From contig JANSWW010000006.1 of the NCBI GenBank assembly GCA_024743275.1, positions 124,001-188,000 of the forward strand: a stretch of 64,000 nucleotides of DNA, written 5' to 3'. The notes below the pieces were generated by a model. It was not told the origin of the DNA. It worked only from the letters and a program-made list of their open reading frames with translations, and made no database searches. Below, one piece after another: positions 19,476 to 29,433 of this stretch. Position 1 is the stretch's first letter. Each line of letters starts with the position of its first letter. The translations under genes and the position numbers were made by a program. This stretch comes from Alphaproteobacteria bacterium. Lineage in GTDB: Bacteria; Pseudomonadota; Alphaproteobacteria; JANSWW01.

Positions 19476-19495
19476 CGGTGGGCCGGCTCCCACCG
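19476..19495. terminator. Hairpin between convergent genes
   Basis: Stem CGGTGGG/CCCACCG with a CCGGCT loop, in the 28-bp gap between the GntR and alcohol dehydrogenase stop codons. No U-run on either side, so termination is plausible but not certain. Confidence 0.45.
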
Positions 19496-19501
19496 ACTGC
19501 T

Positions 19502-20659
19502 CTAGAAAAGGCTGTCGATCAGCCGCTTGGTGTAGTCCTCCGTCATCTCGATCGGGTTGCCGCCGCAGGATGGGTCCTTCATCGCCCCGGCGAGCAGCGC
19601 GTCCCTGTCCGGCGCGTCGACGCCAAGGGCCGTCAGGCTCTCTGGAATTCCGAGACCCGCGTTCAGATCGCCGACCAGGGCGTAGAACCCGTCAAAGCCA
19701 CCGGAGAGGCCCATATAGGCGGCGGCCGCCGCCAACCGGTCATCGATCGCCGGACGGTTCAAGGTCAGCACAGGCTGCATCACCACCGCGTTCGTGGTGC
19801 CGTGATGGGTGTTGTAGATCGCGCCGATCGGATGGGAGATCGCGTGGATGGCGCCCAGCCCCTTCTGAAAGGCCGTCGCCCCCATCATCGCCGCCGACAT
19901 CATATGCGCCCGCGCCTCCAAGTCGTCCGGCGCCGCGAAGGCCCGCGGCAGATGCTCCTTCACCAACCGCATGCCCTCCAGCGCGATACCCTGGGACATC
20001 GGGTGATAATGCGGCGAGCAATAGGCCTCCAGGCAATGGGCGAAGGCGTCCATGCCGGTACCGGCGGTGATCTGCCCCGGCATGCCGACCGTCAGTTCCG
20101 GGTCGGCGATCACCACCGCCGGCAGGACCTTGGGATGGAAGATGATCTTCTTCTCCTTGGTCCGGGAGTTCGTGAGAACGCTGGCGCGCCCGACCTCCGA
20201 GCCCGTACCCGCCGTCGTCGGGACCGCCACGATCGGCCGAATGGCGTCCGAATCGGCCCGCTTCCACCAGTCGCCCACATCCTCGTAGTCCCAGACCGGG
20301 CGGCTCTGTCCCGCCATGAAGGCGATCATCTTCGCGAGATCGAGCCCGGACCCGCCGCCGAAGGCGACGACCCCGTCATGCCCACCCGCCTTGAACGCCT
20401 CGATACCGGCGGCCAGGTTGACCTCGGTCGGGTTGGGATCGACCTCGGCGAACATCCCATGGCCCAGCCCGGCCGCTTCCATCAAATCGAGGGTGCGCCG
20501 GGTGATCGGCAGCGGCGCCAACCCCCGGTCCGTCACCAACAGCGGCTTCGCCATGCCGGCGGCGGCGCAAGCCCTGCCGATCTCCGCGATGCGGCCGGCG
20601 CCGAAACGGATTTGCGTGGGATAGGACCAGTTGGCCTTGAGTGTCGGCTGAAGTGTCAT
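19502..20659 (-). CDS. Iron-containing alcohol dehydrogenase
   Basis: A 385-residue group III (iron-dependent) alcohol dehydrogenase. The N-terminal half has FGAGRIAEIG and the GGGSGLDLAKMIA nucleotide motif; the C-terminal half has the metal site GTGMDAFAHCLEAYCSPHYHP and GAIHAISHPIGAIYNTHHGTTNAV, which together give the Asp and three His ligands. It oxidises a primary alcohol or reduces an aldehyde with NAD(P). It lies 33 bp after the glutamine-synthetase-like gene on the same strand, so both are likely in one operon handling an amino alcohol or aldehyde intermediate, which is inference. Confidence 0.92.
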   Translation of the reverse strand: MTLQPTLKANWSYPTQIRFGAGRIAEIGRACAAAGMAKPLLVTDRGLAPLPITRRTLDLMEAAGLGHGMFAEVDPNPTEVNLAAGIEAFKAGGHDGVVAFGGGSGLDLAKMIAFMAGQSRPVWDYEDVGDWWKRADSDAIRPIVAVPTTAGTGSEVGRASVLTNSRTKEKKIIFHPKVLPAVVIADPELTVGMPGQITAGTGMDAFAHCLEAYCSPHYHPMSQGIALEGMRLVKEHLPRAFAAPDDLEARAHMMSAAMMGATAFQKGLGAIHAISHPIGAIYNTHHGTTNAVVMQPVLTLNRPAIDDRLAAAAAYMGLSGGFDGFYALVGDLNAGLGIPESLTALGVDAPDRDALLAGAMKDPSCGGNPIEMTEDYTKRLIDSLF

Positions 20660-20692
20660 CGTCGGTTCCCGAACTTGCGTTGAAATGAAGAG

Positions 20693-22045
20693 TTAGGCCC
20701 GCTCGAAGCCGCGGGCGATTTCCCAATCGGTGACGACCCGGTCGAATTCCTCCTGCTCCCATTCGGCGCAGCGGACATAATGGTCGACCACATCGTCGCC
20801 AAAGGCCGCGCGCAGCATGGCGGAGTCCCGCAGCGCTTCGGTCGCCCCGCGCAGGGTCAGGGGAAAGGCCGTGGCGTCGTCGACGCCATAGATATCGCCG
20901 CTGGTCGGATCCGCGAGGGGCAGATCCTCCTCAATCCCGGCGAGGCCCGCCGCGAGCTGGGCGGCCAGCGCGAGATAGGGGTTCATGTCCGACCCGCCGA
21001 TCCGGCTTTCGATCCGCACGGCCGGCGTCCCCTCGGCACAGACCCGGTATCCCGCGGTCCGGTTATCGACGGACCAGGCGGCCTTGGTCGGGGCGAAGGT
21101 ACCTTTGGCGAAGCGCTTATAGCTGTTCACATAGGGGGCGAAGAAAAAGGTGATGTCCGGGGTATAGCGGATCAGACCGGCGAGATAGCGGCGCATCGGC
21201 GGCGCCATTCCGAGATCGGCGCCCTCCTCGAAAAAGACGTTCCGCCCGTCCCGCCAAAAGGACTGATGCACGTGGGAGGACGATCCGACTTTCCGGTGGT
21301 CCCATTTCGGCAGAAAGGTCACGGCGTGGCCGGCCTGCCAGGCGATCTCCTTCACCGCGTGCTTGGCCAGCGTGTGGTGATCGGCGCAGGCCAAGGCGTC
21401 GGCATAGCGGATGTTGAGTTCCTCCTGACCGACCTCCGCCTCGCCCTTGCTGCCCTCCACCGGCACCCCCATGGCCCGGAGATGATTGCGCACCGGGCGC
21501 ATCACCGTCTCCTCCTTGGTGGTCTGGAAGATGTTGTAGTCCTCGTTGTAGCCGGAGATCGGCTCGAGATCCCGGTAGCCTGACCGGCGCACCTCGTCGA
21601 AGCTCTTGGCGAACAGGAAGAATTCGATCTCGGTCCCCATCATCGGCGAGAAGCCCATCGCCTCGGCCCGGGCGATCTGACGTTTGAGGATCGCCCGCGG
21701 GCTGTGCGGGACATCCCGATGGGTGTGGTGATCGAGGACGTCGCAGAGGACCAGCGCCGTTCCCTCGAGCCAAGGGACCGGCCGCAGGGTCGCGAGATCC
21801 GGCTTCATGATGTAGTCGCCATAGCCCCGCTCCCAGGAGGAGGCCTTGTAGCCGTCCGGGGTCGCCATCTCGAGATCCGTCGCCAGCAGATAATCGCAGC
21901 AATGGGTTTCCTTCCAGGCGCTGTCGACGAAATGCTCGGCGACGAAACGCTTGCCCATTAGCCGGCCCTGCATATCGACGATACAGGCGAGCACGGTGTC
22001 CACCGTCCCCGCCGCCACCGCCGCCTTCAGCTCTGCGAAATCCAT
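20693..22045 (-). CDS. Glutamine synthetase family protein (gamma-glutamyl amine ligase type)
   Basis: A 450-residue glutamine-synthetase-fold ligase. Visible are the N-terminal beta-grasp (VLACIVDMQGRLMGKRF), the catalytic barrel with GTEIEFFLF, AEVGQEELNIRYADA and SSHVHQSFW, and the C-terminal RIESRIGGSDMNPYLALAAQLAAG. These match the GlnA3/PuuA-like branch that joins glutamate to amines rather than true GlnA. The ATG at 22045 follows GGGGGG and begins the domain; the longer frame adds only basic non-conserved sequence. Paired with the alcohol dehydrogenase it could gamma-glutamylate an amine for oxidation. The amine is not identified. Confidence 0.9.
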   Translation of the reverse strand: MDFAELKAAVAAGTVDTVLACIVDMQGRLMGKRFVAEHFVDSAWKETHCCDYLLATDLEMATPDGYKASSWERGYGDYIMKPDLATLRPVPWLEGTALVLCDVLDHHTHRDVPHSPRAILKRQIARAEAMGFSPMMGTEIEFFLFAKSFDEVRRSGYRDLEPISGYNEDYNIFQTTKEETVMRPVRNHLRAMGVPVEGSKGEAEVGQEELNIRYADALACADHHTLAKHAVKEIAWQAGHAVTFLPKWDHRKVGSSSHVHQSFWRDGRNVFFEEGADLGMAPPMRRYLAGLIRYTPDITFFFAPYVNSYKRFAKGTFAPTKAAWSVDNRTAGYRVCAEGTPAVRIESRIGGSDMNPYLALAAQLAAGLAGIEEDLPLADPTSGDIYGVDDATAFPLTLRGATEALRDSAMLRAAFGDDVVDHYVRCAEWEQEEFDRVVTDWEIARGFERA

Positions 22046-22099
22046 ACGCCCCCCTTTTCGCGCGCCCGTTCGTCGGCGTCGATAAAATGCGGTTTTTCG

Positions 22100-22123
22100 G
22101 CGGCTGTCCATGGCGACAGCCGC
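22100..22123. terminator. Hairpin after the glycosyltransferase-like gene
   Basis: Perfect 9-bp stem GCGGCTGTC/GACAGCCGC with a CATGGC loop, between the stop codon at 22128 and the start of the glutamine-synthetase-like gene. It may end the upstream transcript; no U-run follows on the minus strand. Confidence 0.45.
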
Positions 22124-22127
22124 AGGT

Positions 22128-23072
22128 TTACGCCGTCTGCGTCTCGAAGCTCCGCTTCAGGAGGGTCGCGAAGGCCGGCTTGATCGAGCCCAGGGCGGCG
22201 AACCGGCTCCGTTGCGCGCGAATCCCCTTCGCCAACGCGTCCTTGTCGGCCAGCAGAACCGCGACCCGGTCCTCCAACGCCTCCTTGGGCACGACGTCGA
22301 TGACCGAGTCCAGTTCCCCCGGCAGCCGGCTCTGCTCGCTCAAGACATAGGTGTCGCCGTGCAGCAGGCTGAGATGGCGCATGGAGGAGGTGTAGGGCCA
22401 GCCGTTCTTGAGGCCGAGATGGAGACCGATCCAGCTTTGCGAGACGATATGCGGGAACAGGCCGACATCCACCAGGGGGGGGCAATAGACGTCGAACGCC
22501 GCCTCCAAACGATCGAGGATCGCCCGGCGGCGCGGTGTCTGTGTGCCCATGAAGGTGATCTCCCGCCGCTTGATCGGGGCGGGGTGGACCCGATGGCTCC
22601 AGGTCGGCGCGAAAAGCAGCGGCATGGCCAGGACCGGCACATTGGGAAAACGCGCCTGATAGCCGTCGATCTGATAGGGGGTCGCGACCCAGATCGCCCG
22701 CGCCCGTTCGGCCACCAGCGAGAAGGCCGCGAATTGGGCCCGCCACCCCTCGTCCTTGTCGTAGACCGTCCCGGTCTGCTCCCCGATCAGATTGAAGGTG
22801 CCGTCCGTCAGGAATTCAGGGGCGACGACGATGTGCTGGCCGCCGCCGGCGACCTGTGCGGCCATCATGTCCCTTGCCTCAATCAGCGAGAACCCGTCGA
22901 CAATGATGTTGAGGGCACTGGTATCCGCGACATAGTCGAGCGAATAGTCGGTGGTCAGGCCCGTCGACCGGATGCCCTCATAAAGATAGCGCATGAAATG
23001 CGCCCGCCCGATCAGGGCGCTGCCCGGATCGAGAATGGTGAGATAAACCGCTGGGCTGCCGGGCTGGCTCAT
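22128..23072 (-). CDS. Glycosyltransferase-like protein, CgeB-type
   Basis: A 314-residue soluble protein that I recognise only at fold level. It shows a two-domain arrangement with SALNIIVDGFSL, RARAIWVATPYQIDGY, a linker with REITFMGTQTPRRRAILDRLEA and a C-terminal GLHLGLKNGWPYTSSMRHLSLLHGDTYVLSEQ segment, like the C-terminal donor-binding half of CgeB-type glycosyltransferases. I start at the ATG at 23072; the longer frame reads into tRNA sequence (SGVRVPPGPP) and is an artefact. It is separated from similar genes at 24309-27345 only by the tRNA and bfd-bfr. Donor and acceptor unknown. Confidence 0.6.
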   Translation of the reverse strand: MSQPGSPAVYLTILDPGSALIGRAHFMRYLYEGIRSTGLTTDYSLDYVADTSALNIIVDGFSLIEARDMMAAQVAGGGQHIVVAPEFLTDGTFNLIGEQTGTVYDKDEGWRAQFAAFSLVAERARAIWVATPYQIDGYQARFPNVPVLAMPLLFAPTWSHRVHPAPIKRREITFMGTQTPRRRAILDRLEAAFDVYCPPLVDVGLFPHIVSQSWIGLHLGLKNGWPYTSSMRHLSLLHGDTYVLSEQSRLPGELDSVIDVVPKEALEDRVAVLLADKDALAKGIRAQRSRFAALGSIKPAFATLLKRSFETQTA

Positions 23073-23102
23073 GGGGCGGAATCCTCTTGAACCGATGTGG
23101 AT

Positions 23103-23179
23103 TGGTGGGCCCGGAGGGACTCGAACCCCCGACAACACCGTTATGAGCGGCGCGTTCTAACCAACTGAACTACAGGCCC
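23103..23179 (-). tRNA. tRNA with CAT anticodon (elongator Met or Ile2)
   Basis: A 77-nt cloverleaf on the minus strand with CCA encoded. The acceptor stem is GGGCCTG/CGGGCCC with one G-T pair, the D arm is GTTCAGTTGGTTAGAAC, the anticodon stem CGCCG/CGGTG holds loop CTCATAA, and the T arm is CGGGGGTTCGAGTCCCTCC-like. The first pair is G-C, so it is not the initiator. Whether C34 is lysidine-modified (Ile2) or not (Met) cannot be read; the acceptor stem resembles Ile2. Confidence 0.93.
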
Positions 23180-23310
23180 TGCCGGACTTCGGCGGACGCA
23201 GACCATACTGACCCCCGCCCCACTTTTCAAAGCCCGAAACACGAAAACCGCCCGCGGGAATCGGACGTGCGCCGGGAATACATCAGGTTTCGATAATTTT
23301 CGCTTTCCAA

Positions 23311-23354
23311 TGAGAACGATTCGCACTAGCATCCGCAAATGAGAATGAGACGCA
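23311..23354 (+). promoter_or_regulatory. Putative Fur/iron-responsive sites upstream of bfd
   Basis: TGAGAACGATTCGCA (23311-23325) is a 7-1-7 dyad close to the Fur box, with half-sites TGAGAAC and TGCGAAT. A second, poorer copy TGAGAATGAGACGCA follows at 23340-23354, ending 21 bases before the bfd ATG. Tandem iron boxes would fit regulation of bfd, whose product mobilises stored iron. Confidence 0.45.
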
Positions 23355-23375
23355 TCTTCGGGGGAAGGTCGATCC

Positions 23376-23576
23376 ATGTATGTTTGCATCTGTAACGGTC
23401 ACCGGGATCGGGATTTGGAACAAGCGGCCCGCCAGGGCTACCGCACCGTGGACGAGGCCTATGCCTTCCTCGGCGGTCTTCCCGATTGCGCCCAATGCGT
23501 TTCCTTCGCTCAGGACCTGCTGGACGATGCTCATGACCGGCTCTCCACCGAGACAAGGCAGCTCGAAGCGGTCTAA
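23376..23576 (+). CDS. bfd: Bacterioferritin-associated ferredoxin
   Basis: A 66-residue [2Fe-2S] protein. Cysteines at 4, 6, 38 and 41 give the CxC...CxxC ligand set of the BFD domain (MYVCICNG and PDCAQC). Bfd docks on bacterioferritin near its heme and passes electrons in to release stored iron as Fe2+. The gene has a GGGGAAGG ribosome site, two candidate iron boxes upstream and bfr 114 bp downstream, the classic pairing. Length is typical. Confidence 0.93.
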   Translation: MYVCICNGHRDRDLEQAARQGYRTVDEAYAFLGGLPDCAQCVSFAQDLLDDAHDRLSTETRQLEAV

Positions 23577-23690
23577 CCACCACCGACCGGCCTAGCCAAA
23601 GCCCCTTATTCATGCCATTGATCTAATATAAGTATCGGGGCCGGATTCGCTTGGCCACGTTTCGTAAATACTAGAAAAAAGGGCTAGGTC

Positions 23691-24176
23691 ATGAAGGGGG
23701 ATAAGAAAGTCATCGCTTTCCTCAACAAAGCACTGAAGAACGAACTGACGGCGATCAACCAATACTTTCTGCATTCCCGAATGCTGAACGACTGGGGCGT
23801 CACCAAGCTCGGCGCGTACGAGTATAAGGAATCGATCGAGGAGATGAACCACGCCGATTGGCTGATCGAGCGTATCCTGTTCCTCGAAGGTCTTCCCAAC
23901 CTGCAGGACCTCGGCAAGCTGCAGATCGGCGAAACGGTCGAGGAAATTCTCAAATGCGATCTCGCCATCGAGCAAAAGGCGATCCCGGACCTGCGCGACG
24001 CCGTCGAGTATTGCGAATCCGTCCGCGACTACGGCTCCCGCGATCTCTTCGCCAAGATCCTCTCAAACGAGGAGGAGCATGTCGATTGGATCGAATCGCA
24101 ATTCGATCTGATCAAGCGGATCGGGATCGAGAATTATACCCAGCTTCAAAGCGGCCCCGCCGGCGAAGGTCATTAG
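23691..24176 (+). CDS. bfr: Bacterioferritin
   Basis: A 161-residue four-helix-bundle subunit that forms a 24-mer iron-storage shell with ferroxidase activity. All diiron ligands are present: E18, E51, H54, E94, E127 and H130. M52, which ligates the intersubunit heme, is also present, so this is a true heme-bound bacterioferritin rather than a ferritin. The gene follows bfd; the 114-bp gap contains an AT-rich stretch (CTAATATAAG) that may be a separate promoter. Confidence 0.97.
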   Translation: MKGDKKVIAFLNKALKNELTAINQYFLHSRMLNDWGVTKLGAYEYKESIEEMNHADWLIERILFLEGLPNLQDLGKLQIGETVEEILKCDLAIEQKAIPDLRDAVEYCESVRDYGSRDLFAKILSNEEEHVDWIESQFDLIKRIGIENYTQLQSGPAGEGH

Positions 24177-24202
24177 AAAGACCACTGGAAAGATGTGAGG
24201 CG

Positions 24203-24229
24203 CGAGGCGCCGGTTCCACCGGCGCCTCG
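24203..24229. terminator. Hairpin after bfr
   Basis: Perfect 11-bp stem CGAGGCGCCGG/CCGGCGCCTCG with a TTCCA loop, 26 bases after the bfr stop codon. No U-run, but its stability and position suggest the 3' end of the bfd-bfr message. Confidence 0.55.
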
Positions 24230-24308
24230 GCCCCATCGCATCCTTTCATGGCACCGGGCGCGGCGGCAGGATAGGGTAACGGAACCCGCCCGCAGCCATG
24301 ACCGCTTC

Positions 24309-25568
24309 ATGCCGCCCACTCTGTTCGCCCCCTGGGACCTTCCGAGCCAATCGAAGTTCAACGGTCGGCATCCCCTTCTGACGTCATTGCTGGACGGCGC
24401 TTCCGCCTATTCGGTCCACATGGAGCCGGAGTCCCCCCGGGCCGAGGCCACCGAACGACAGGCCCAGGCCCTGATCGGCGCGCTGGCCACGCTCGGCCAC
24501 GGTGCCGCGGCGGCGAAGGATTTCGTCGTCGGCCGCGATCTCGCCAGCCAGGCCCGGATGATGGGACCTTCCGGCGACGACACGCTTTTGTTCCTGCACA
24601 CCGCTCCGATGACGCTCGGCCAGCGGCCCTGGATCCTCCATATCGAAGAGCTCCTGACCCTGTTCGCCCCGGATGTGAATCACGGCTATTCCATGGACGT
24701 GGATATCCGGGGACATCCGGTATTCGCCTTCGTGAAGCATCTGCTCGAGGACGACGCCTGCCGGGCGGTGTTCACCCATCTCGACCACAGCCATGACTGG
24801 ATCGGCCGGCTGTTCCAGAGTGACCGTATCCAGGAAAAGACCCGCTTCATTCCCGTCGGCTACGCGCTGCCGGAGGAAACGGCGGCCAAGGTCGACGCCC
24901 GCTGGGACAGCAAACGGGACGGACGGGACTGCCATTTCCTGTTCACCGGGTCCTGGAACAATCACGGCGGCAGCTTCGTCCAGCGCGGCGGTATGGAGGT
25001 TGCCCTCGCCTTCGCCCATCTGGTGCGGGACTATCCCGACGCCCGCCTCACCATGCGCACCACCCTGCCGCCGTCGATCCACGAGGCCTTCGGTGGTTTC
25101 CTCAACGCCATTCCCAACCTGACCTGGATCGAGCCGGCGATCGACGACGAAGCGCTTTTCGACCTGCTGCTGGACGCGGATGTGTTCCTGCTGCCGGCCG
25201 CCGGTCTGCACTCCCTCTCCTTGCTGCGGGCGATGGCCACCGGGGCGGTGATCCTGACCGCCGACGCGCCCGGCGTGGAGCAGTTCGTCCGCCCGGACGA
25301 CACCTGCCACCGGGTCCCCCTGTTCCAGCCGGATTGGTCGGTCTGGGACCCGGAGACCGGCCTGCTGCGACAGAGCTACAAGGTCTATGAAGAGGGGCAC
25401 AATCAGGCCTTCATCACTCCCCTGCGGGATGCGATGGCCGCCCTGATCGACGATCCGGACCGGCGCATGCGCTTACGGCGGACGGCGCGGTCCGACGTGT
25501 TGGCCCGATTTTCGCTTCGGCAATGGCGCGACGGATTCGCGGATCTGGTCGCCAAGGCCATTCCCTAA
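24309..25568 (+). CDS. Glycosyltransferase-like protein (GT-B fold)
   Basis: A 419-residue soluble protein whose C-terminal third looks like a GT4-type donor-binding domain: TWIEPAIDDEALFDLLLDADVFLLPAAGLHSLSLLRAMATGAVILTADAPG split over 280-345, where the EX7E-like region and the small-residue loop bind the nucleotide sugar. The N-terminal half (TLFAPWDLPSQSKFNG, ILHIEELLTLFAP, HLDHSHDWIGRLF) is not familiar. The ATG at 24309 is the first that excludes the bfr terminator hairpin. It precedes a PhyH-type dioxygenase by 20 bp and probably shares an operon with it. Acceptor unknown. Confidence 0.7.
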   Translation: MPPTLFAPWDLPSQSKFNGRHPLLTSLLDGASAYSVHMEPESPRAEATERQAQALIGALATLGHGAAAAKDFVVGRDLASQARMMGPSGDDTLLFLHTAPMTLGQRPWILHIEELLTLFAPDVNHGYSMDVDIRGHPVFAFVKHLLEDDACRAVFTHLDHSHDWIGRLFQSDRIQEKTRFIPVGYALPEETAAKVDARWDSKRDGRDCHFLFTGSWNNHGGSFVQRGGMEVALAFAHLVRDYPDARLTMRTTLPPSIHEAFGGFLNAIPNLTWIEPAIDDEALFDLLLDADVFLLPAAGLHSLSLLRAMATGAVILTADAPGVEQFVRPDDTCHRVPLFQPDWSVWDPETGLLRQSYKVYEEGHNQAFITPLRDAMAALIDDPDRRMRLRRTARSDVLARFSLRQWRDGFADLVAKAIP

Positions 25569-25588
25569 CCTTCCCCCGAGGAGCCCCC

Positions 25589-26383
25589 ATGACCGATTTC
25601 CCGGATTTCAGCGCCGACCGGATCGACCCGACCAAGTTCATGCGGGCGATCAACAGCCAGGGCTGCTGCCTGGTCCGCGGCGCCCTGCCTCCGGAGGGGC
25701 TCGCCCCCTATCTGGAGCTGGCGCGCGCGGCCTATGCGTTCCGTGAACACCAGGATGCCCAGGGGGACCTGCCGGAGGCCTTCGTGCGAAATTTCTACGA
25801 GGTCGGCCACACCCTGCCCCAGGATCTGGAGGGAGCGGGCGGGATCGCCGGCATGATCGACATGGTCCTGAAAAGCCCGCTCCGCCGTCTCTTGAAGGGC
25901 ATCTTCGGCGCGGAGGTCTCCTTCATCCTCAACAACACGCTGCCCCGCAAGGTCGATGCGACCGGCAAGATCCCGAAGACACCCTTCCACCAGGACGCCA
26001 CCTTCCTCCAGACCCCGTCGCTGATCCTCAATCTGTGGACACCGCTTCAGGATTGCGGTGTCACCGCCCCCGGCCTCGAAGTGTTGGCGAAGCCGCTGAC
26101 CAATGTCGAAACCCCGCCGAATTACGCCCAGGAGGAGTTGTTCTACTACGACCGCATGGGCCTGGCGGAGGACGCGGTGATCGGGAAGTTCGGCGCCGAG
26201 GCGCTCTGGCATCCGGAGATGAAAGTGGGCGACGTCCTGATCTTCACCCATCTCACCATCCACCGGACCCATCTGACCCCGGAGATGACGGAGGACCGGA
26301 TCAGCATGGAGATGCGCTGCGGCGCGGCCAATGCGCCGGCTTTGCAGCAACGAGGCTTCGACCTCCATACCATCGCGGTCTAG
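25589..26383 (+). CDS. Phytanoyl-CoA dioxygenase (PhyH) family protein
   Basis: A 264-residue Fe(II)/2-oxoglutarate-dependent oxygenase of the PhyH type. The metal triad is visible as HxD in TPFHQDATF (about residue 131) and the distal histidine in the THLTIHRTHLTP segment, with the 2-oxoglutarate arginine in DRISMEMR. GAGGAG lies 6 bases before the ATG at 25589. PhyH enzymes hydroxylate small molecules, lipids or sugars. Placed 20 bp after one glycosyltransferase-like gene and 5 bp before another, it most likely hydroxylates a component of the same glycan or its donor, which is inference. Confidence 0.82.
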   Translation: MTDFPDFSADRIDPTKFMRAINSQGCCLVRGALPPEGLAPYLELARAAYAFREHQDAQGDLPEAFVRNFYEVGHTLPQDLEGAGGIAGMIDMVLKSPLRRLLKGIFGAEVSFILNNTLPRKVDATGKIPKTPFHQDATFLQTPSLILNLWTPLQDCGVTAPGLEVLAKPLTNVETPPNYAQEELFYYDRMGLAEDAVIGKFGAEALWHPEMKVGDVLIFTHLTIHRTHLTPEMTEDRISMEMRCGAANAPALQQRGFDLHTIAV

Positions 26384-26388
26384 GCGCC

Positions 26389-27345
26389 ATGCGGGTCCTG
26401 TTCCTTTTCGAACGCTGGCGCGACGGGAACCCGGCGCGGGGCGAAAGCGCGCTCGACTCGATCTTCGTCAACACCTTCCGGGAATACGCCGATCTGGAGA
26501 TCGCGCCACTTTTCTACGACGAGTTCCGGGCCGCCCATCCGCAGGAGACCACGGCCCATCTGATCGGCCATATCGGCCGGGCGCGGCCGGAGGCGATCCT
26601 CTATTGCCCGGTCCCCGCGATGCGGGAATTGGACCGCAATTTCCGGCTCGAGGTGTTGGACGTGATCCGGGACAACCTGCCGGTCAAAACGGCCCTGTTG
26701 GCCCTCGACACCAACATTCCCCATTTCGCGTCCCTGCTGGTCAGCTACAGCCGGTTCGCCGATCTCGTGATCACCTGCGACGGCGGCAATCCGGCCCTCG
26801 CCAACCGCTACCACGCGCCGTCCATCGACCTCTGGACCCCTGTCCAGCAGCCGACCGGGCCTCTTAAACCGCTGACATCCCGGCAATTCACGGTCTCCTT
26901 TTGCGGCACCGTCGCCCCCTATCCCGATCGTGTGGCCCTGACCGAGAGCCTGCGCCCGTCGGCGGGACGCGCCTTCGTCCACGATATCGCCGTCAAACCG
27001 CCCCTGCCCTACGACCGGTTTCTGCGGGTCCTGGAACAGAGCGCGGCGACCATCAATCTCTCCAACGCCTATGGTGGGGCGGACCAGTTGAAGGGCCGGA
27101 TCTTCGAGGGGGCGTCGCGAGGGGCCGTGGTGTTCGAGCAGCGGAACCGGTTCACCGCCGACTATTTCGATCCGGACGCCCATCTGGTCGCCTTCGACAG
27201 CATCGAGGAGGCCAAGGACCTCCTGGTCCGGTTCGACCCGGCGGAGCACGCCGCCCGGGCCGAGGCCTGCCATGCCCATTGGCAGGCCCATTGGAGCGGG
27301 ACGAAGTTCTGGGAAAAGGCGATGGCCACGCTGGCCGGAGCCTGA
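26389..27345 (+). CDS. CgeB-like glycosyltransferase
   Basis: A 318-residue soluble protein with a GT-B style layout. The N-terminal domain begins MRVLFLFERWRDGNP and contains DNLPVKTALLALDTNIPHFASLL with the SYSRFADLVITCDGG strand that is typical of CgeB-like enzymes. The C-terminal domain has VSFCGTVAPYPDR, SAATINLSNAYGGADQLKGRIFEGASRGAVVFEQ and ends with a capping helix. The ATG at 26389 is 5 bp after the PhyH stop codon, so it is the third gene of that operon. Its fold is like the protein at 22128-23072. Donor and acceptor unknown. Confidence 0.68.
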   Translation: MRVLFLFERWRDGNPARGESALDSIFVNTFREYADLEIAPLFYDEFRAAHPQETTAHLIGHIGRARPEAILYCPVPAMRELDRNFRLEVLDVIRDNLPVKTALLALDTNIPHFASLLVSYSRFADLVITCDGGNPALANRYHAPSIDLWTPVQQPTGPLKPLTSRQFTVSFCGTVAPYPDRVALTESLRPSAGRAFVHDIAVKPPLPYDRFLRVLEQSAATINLSNAYGGADQLKGRIFEGASRGAVVFEQRNRFTADYFDPDAHLVAFDSIEEAKDLLVRFDPAEHAARAEACHAHWQAHWSGTKFWEKAMATLAGA

Positions 27346-27358
27346 AGCTACAACGAAG

Positions 27359-27380
27359 AAGGGGCGCCGAAGCGCCCCTT
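27359..27380. terminator. Bidirectional terminator between glycosyltransferase operon and rpoD
   Basis: Perfect 9-bp stem AAGGGGCGC/GCGCCCCTT with a CGAA tetraloop between two convergent genes. Short T-rich tails follow on both strands (ATCGTTT on +, CTTCGTT on -). Confidence 0.72.
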
Positions 27381-27386
27381 ATCGTT

Positions 27387-29348
<1,962 letters not shown>

Positions 29349-29433
29349 GTCTCAGTCGCCTTGATGCTCATACAACGATTGAACGCCGAACCCTTGGATA
29401 TATGGTCCGGCTCCCAAGAACGTCACCGTTCTG

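Noticed and set aside
23073..23138. Extended N-terminus of the glycosyltransferase-like protein.
   Set aside because: It translates tRNA sequence (SGVRVPPGPP), a common artefact; the ATG at 23072 is used instead.
22128..27345. Full capsule or O-antigen locus.
   Set aside because: No Wzx, Wzy, Wza or sugar-nucleotide synthesis genes are present; only three transferase-like proteins and one dioxygenase.
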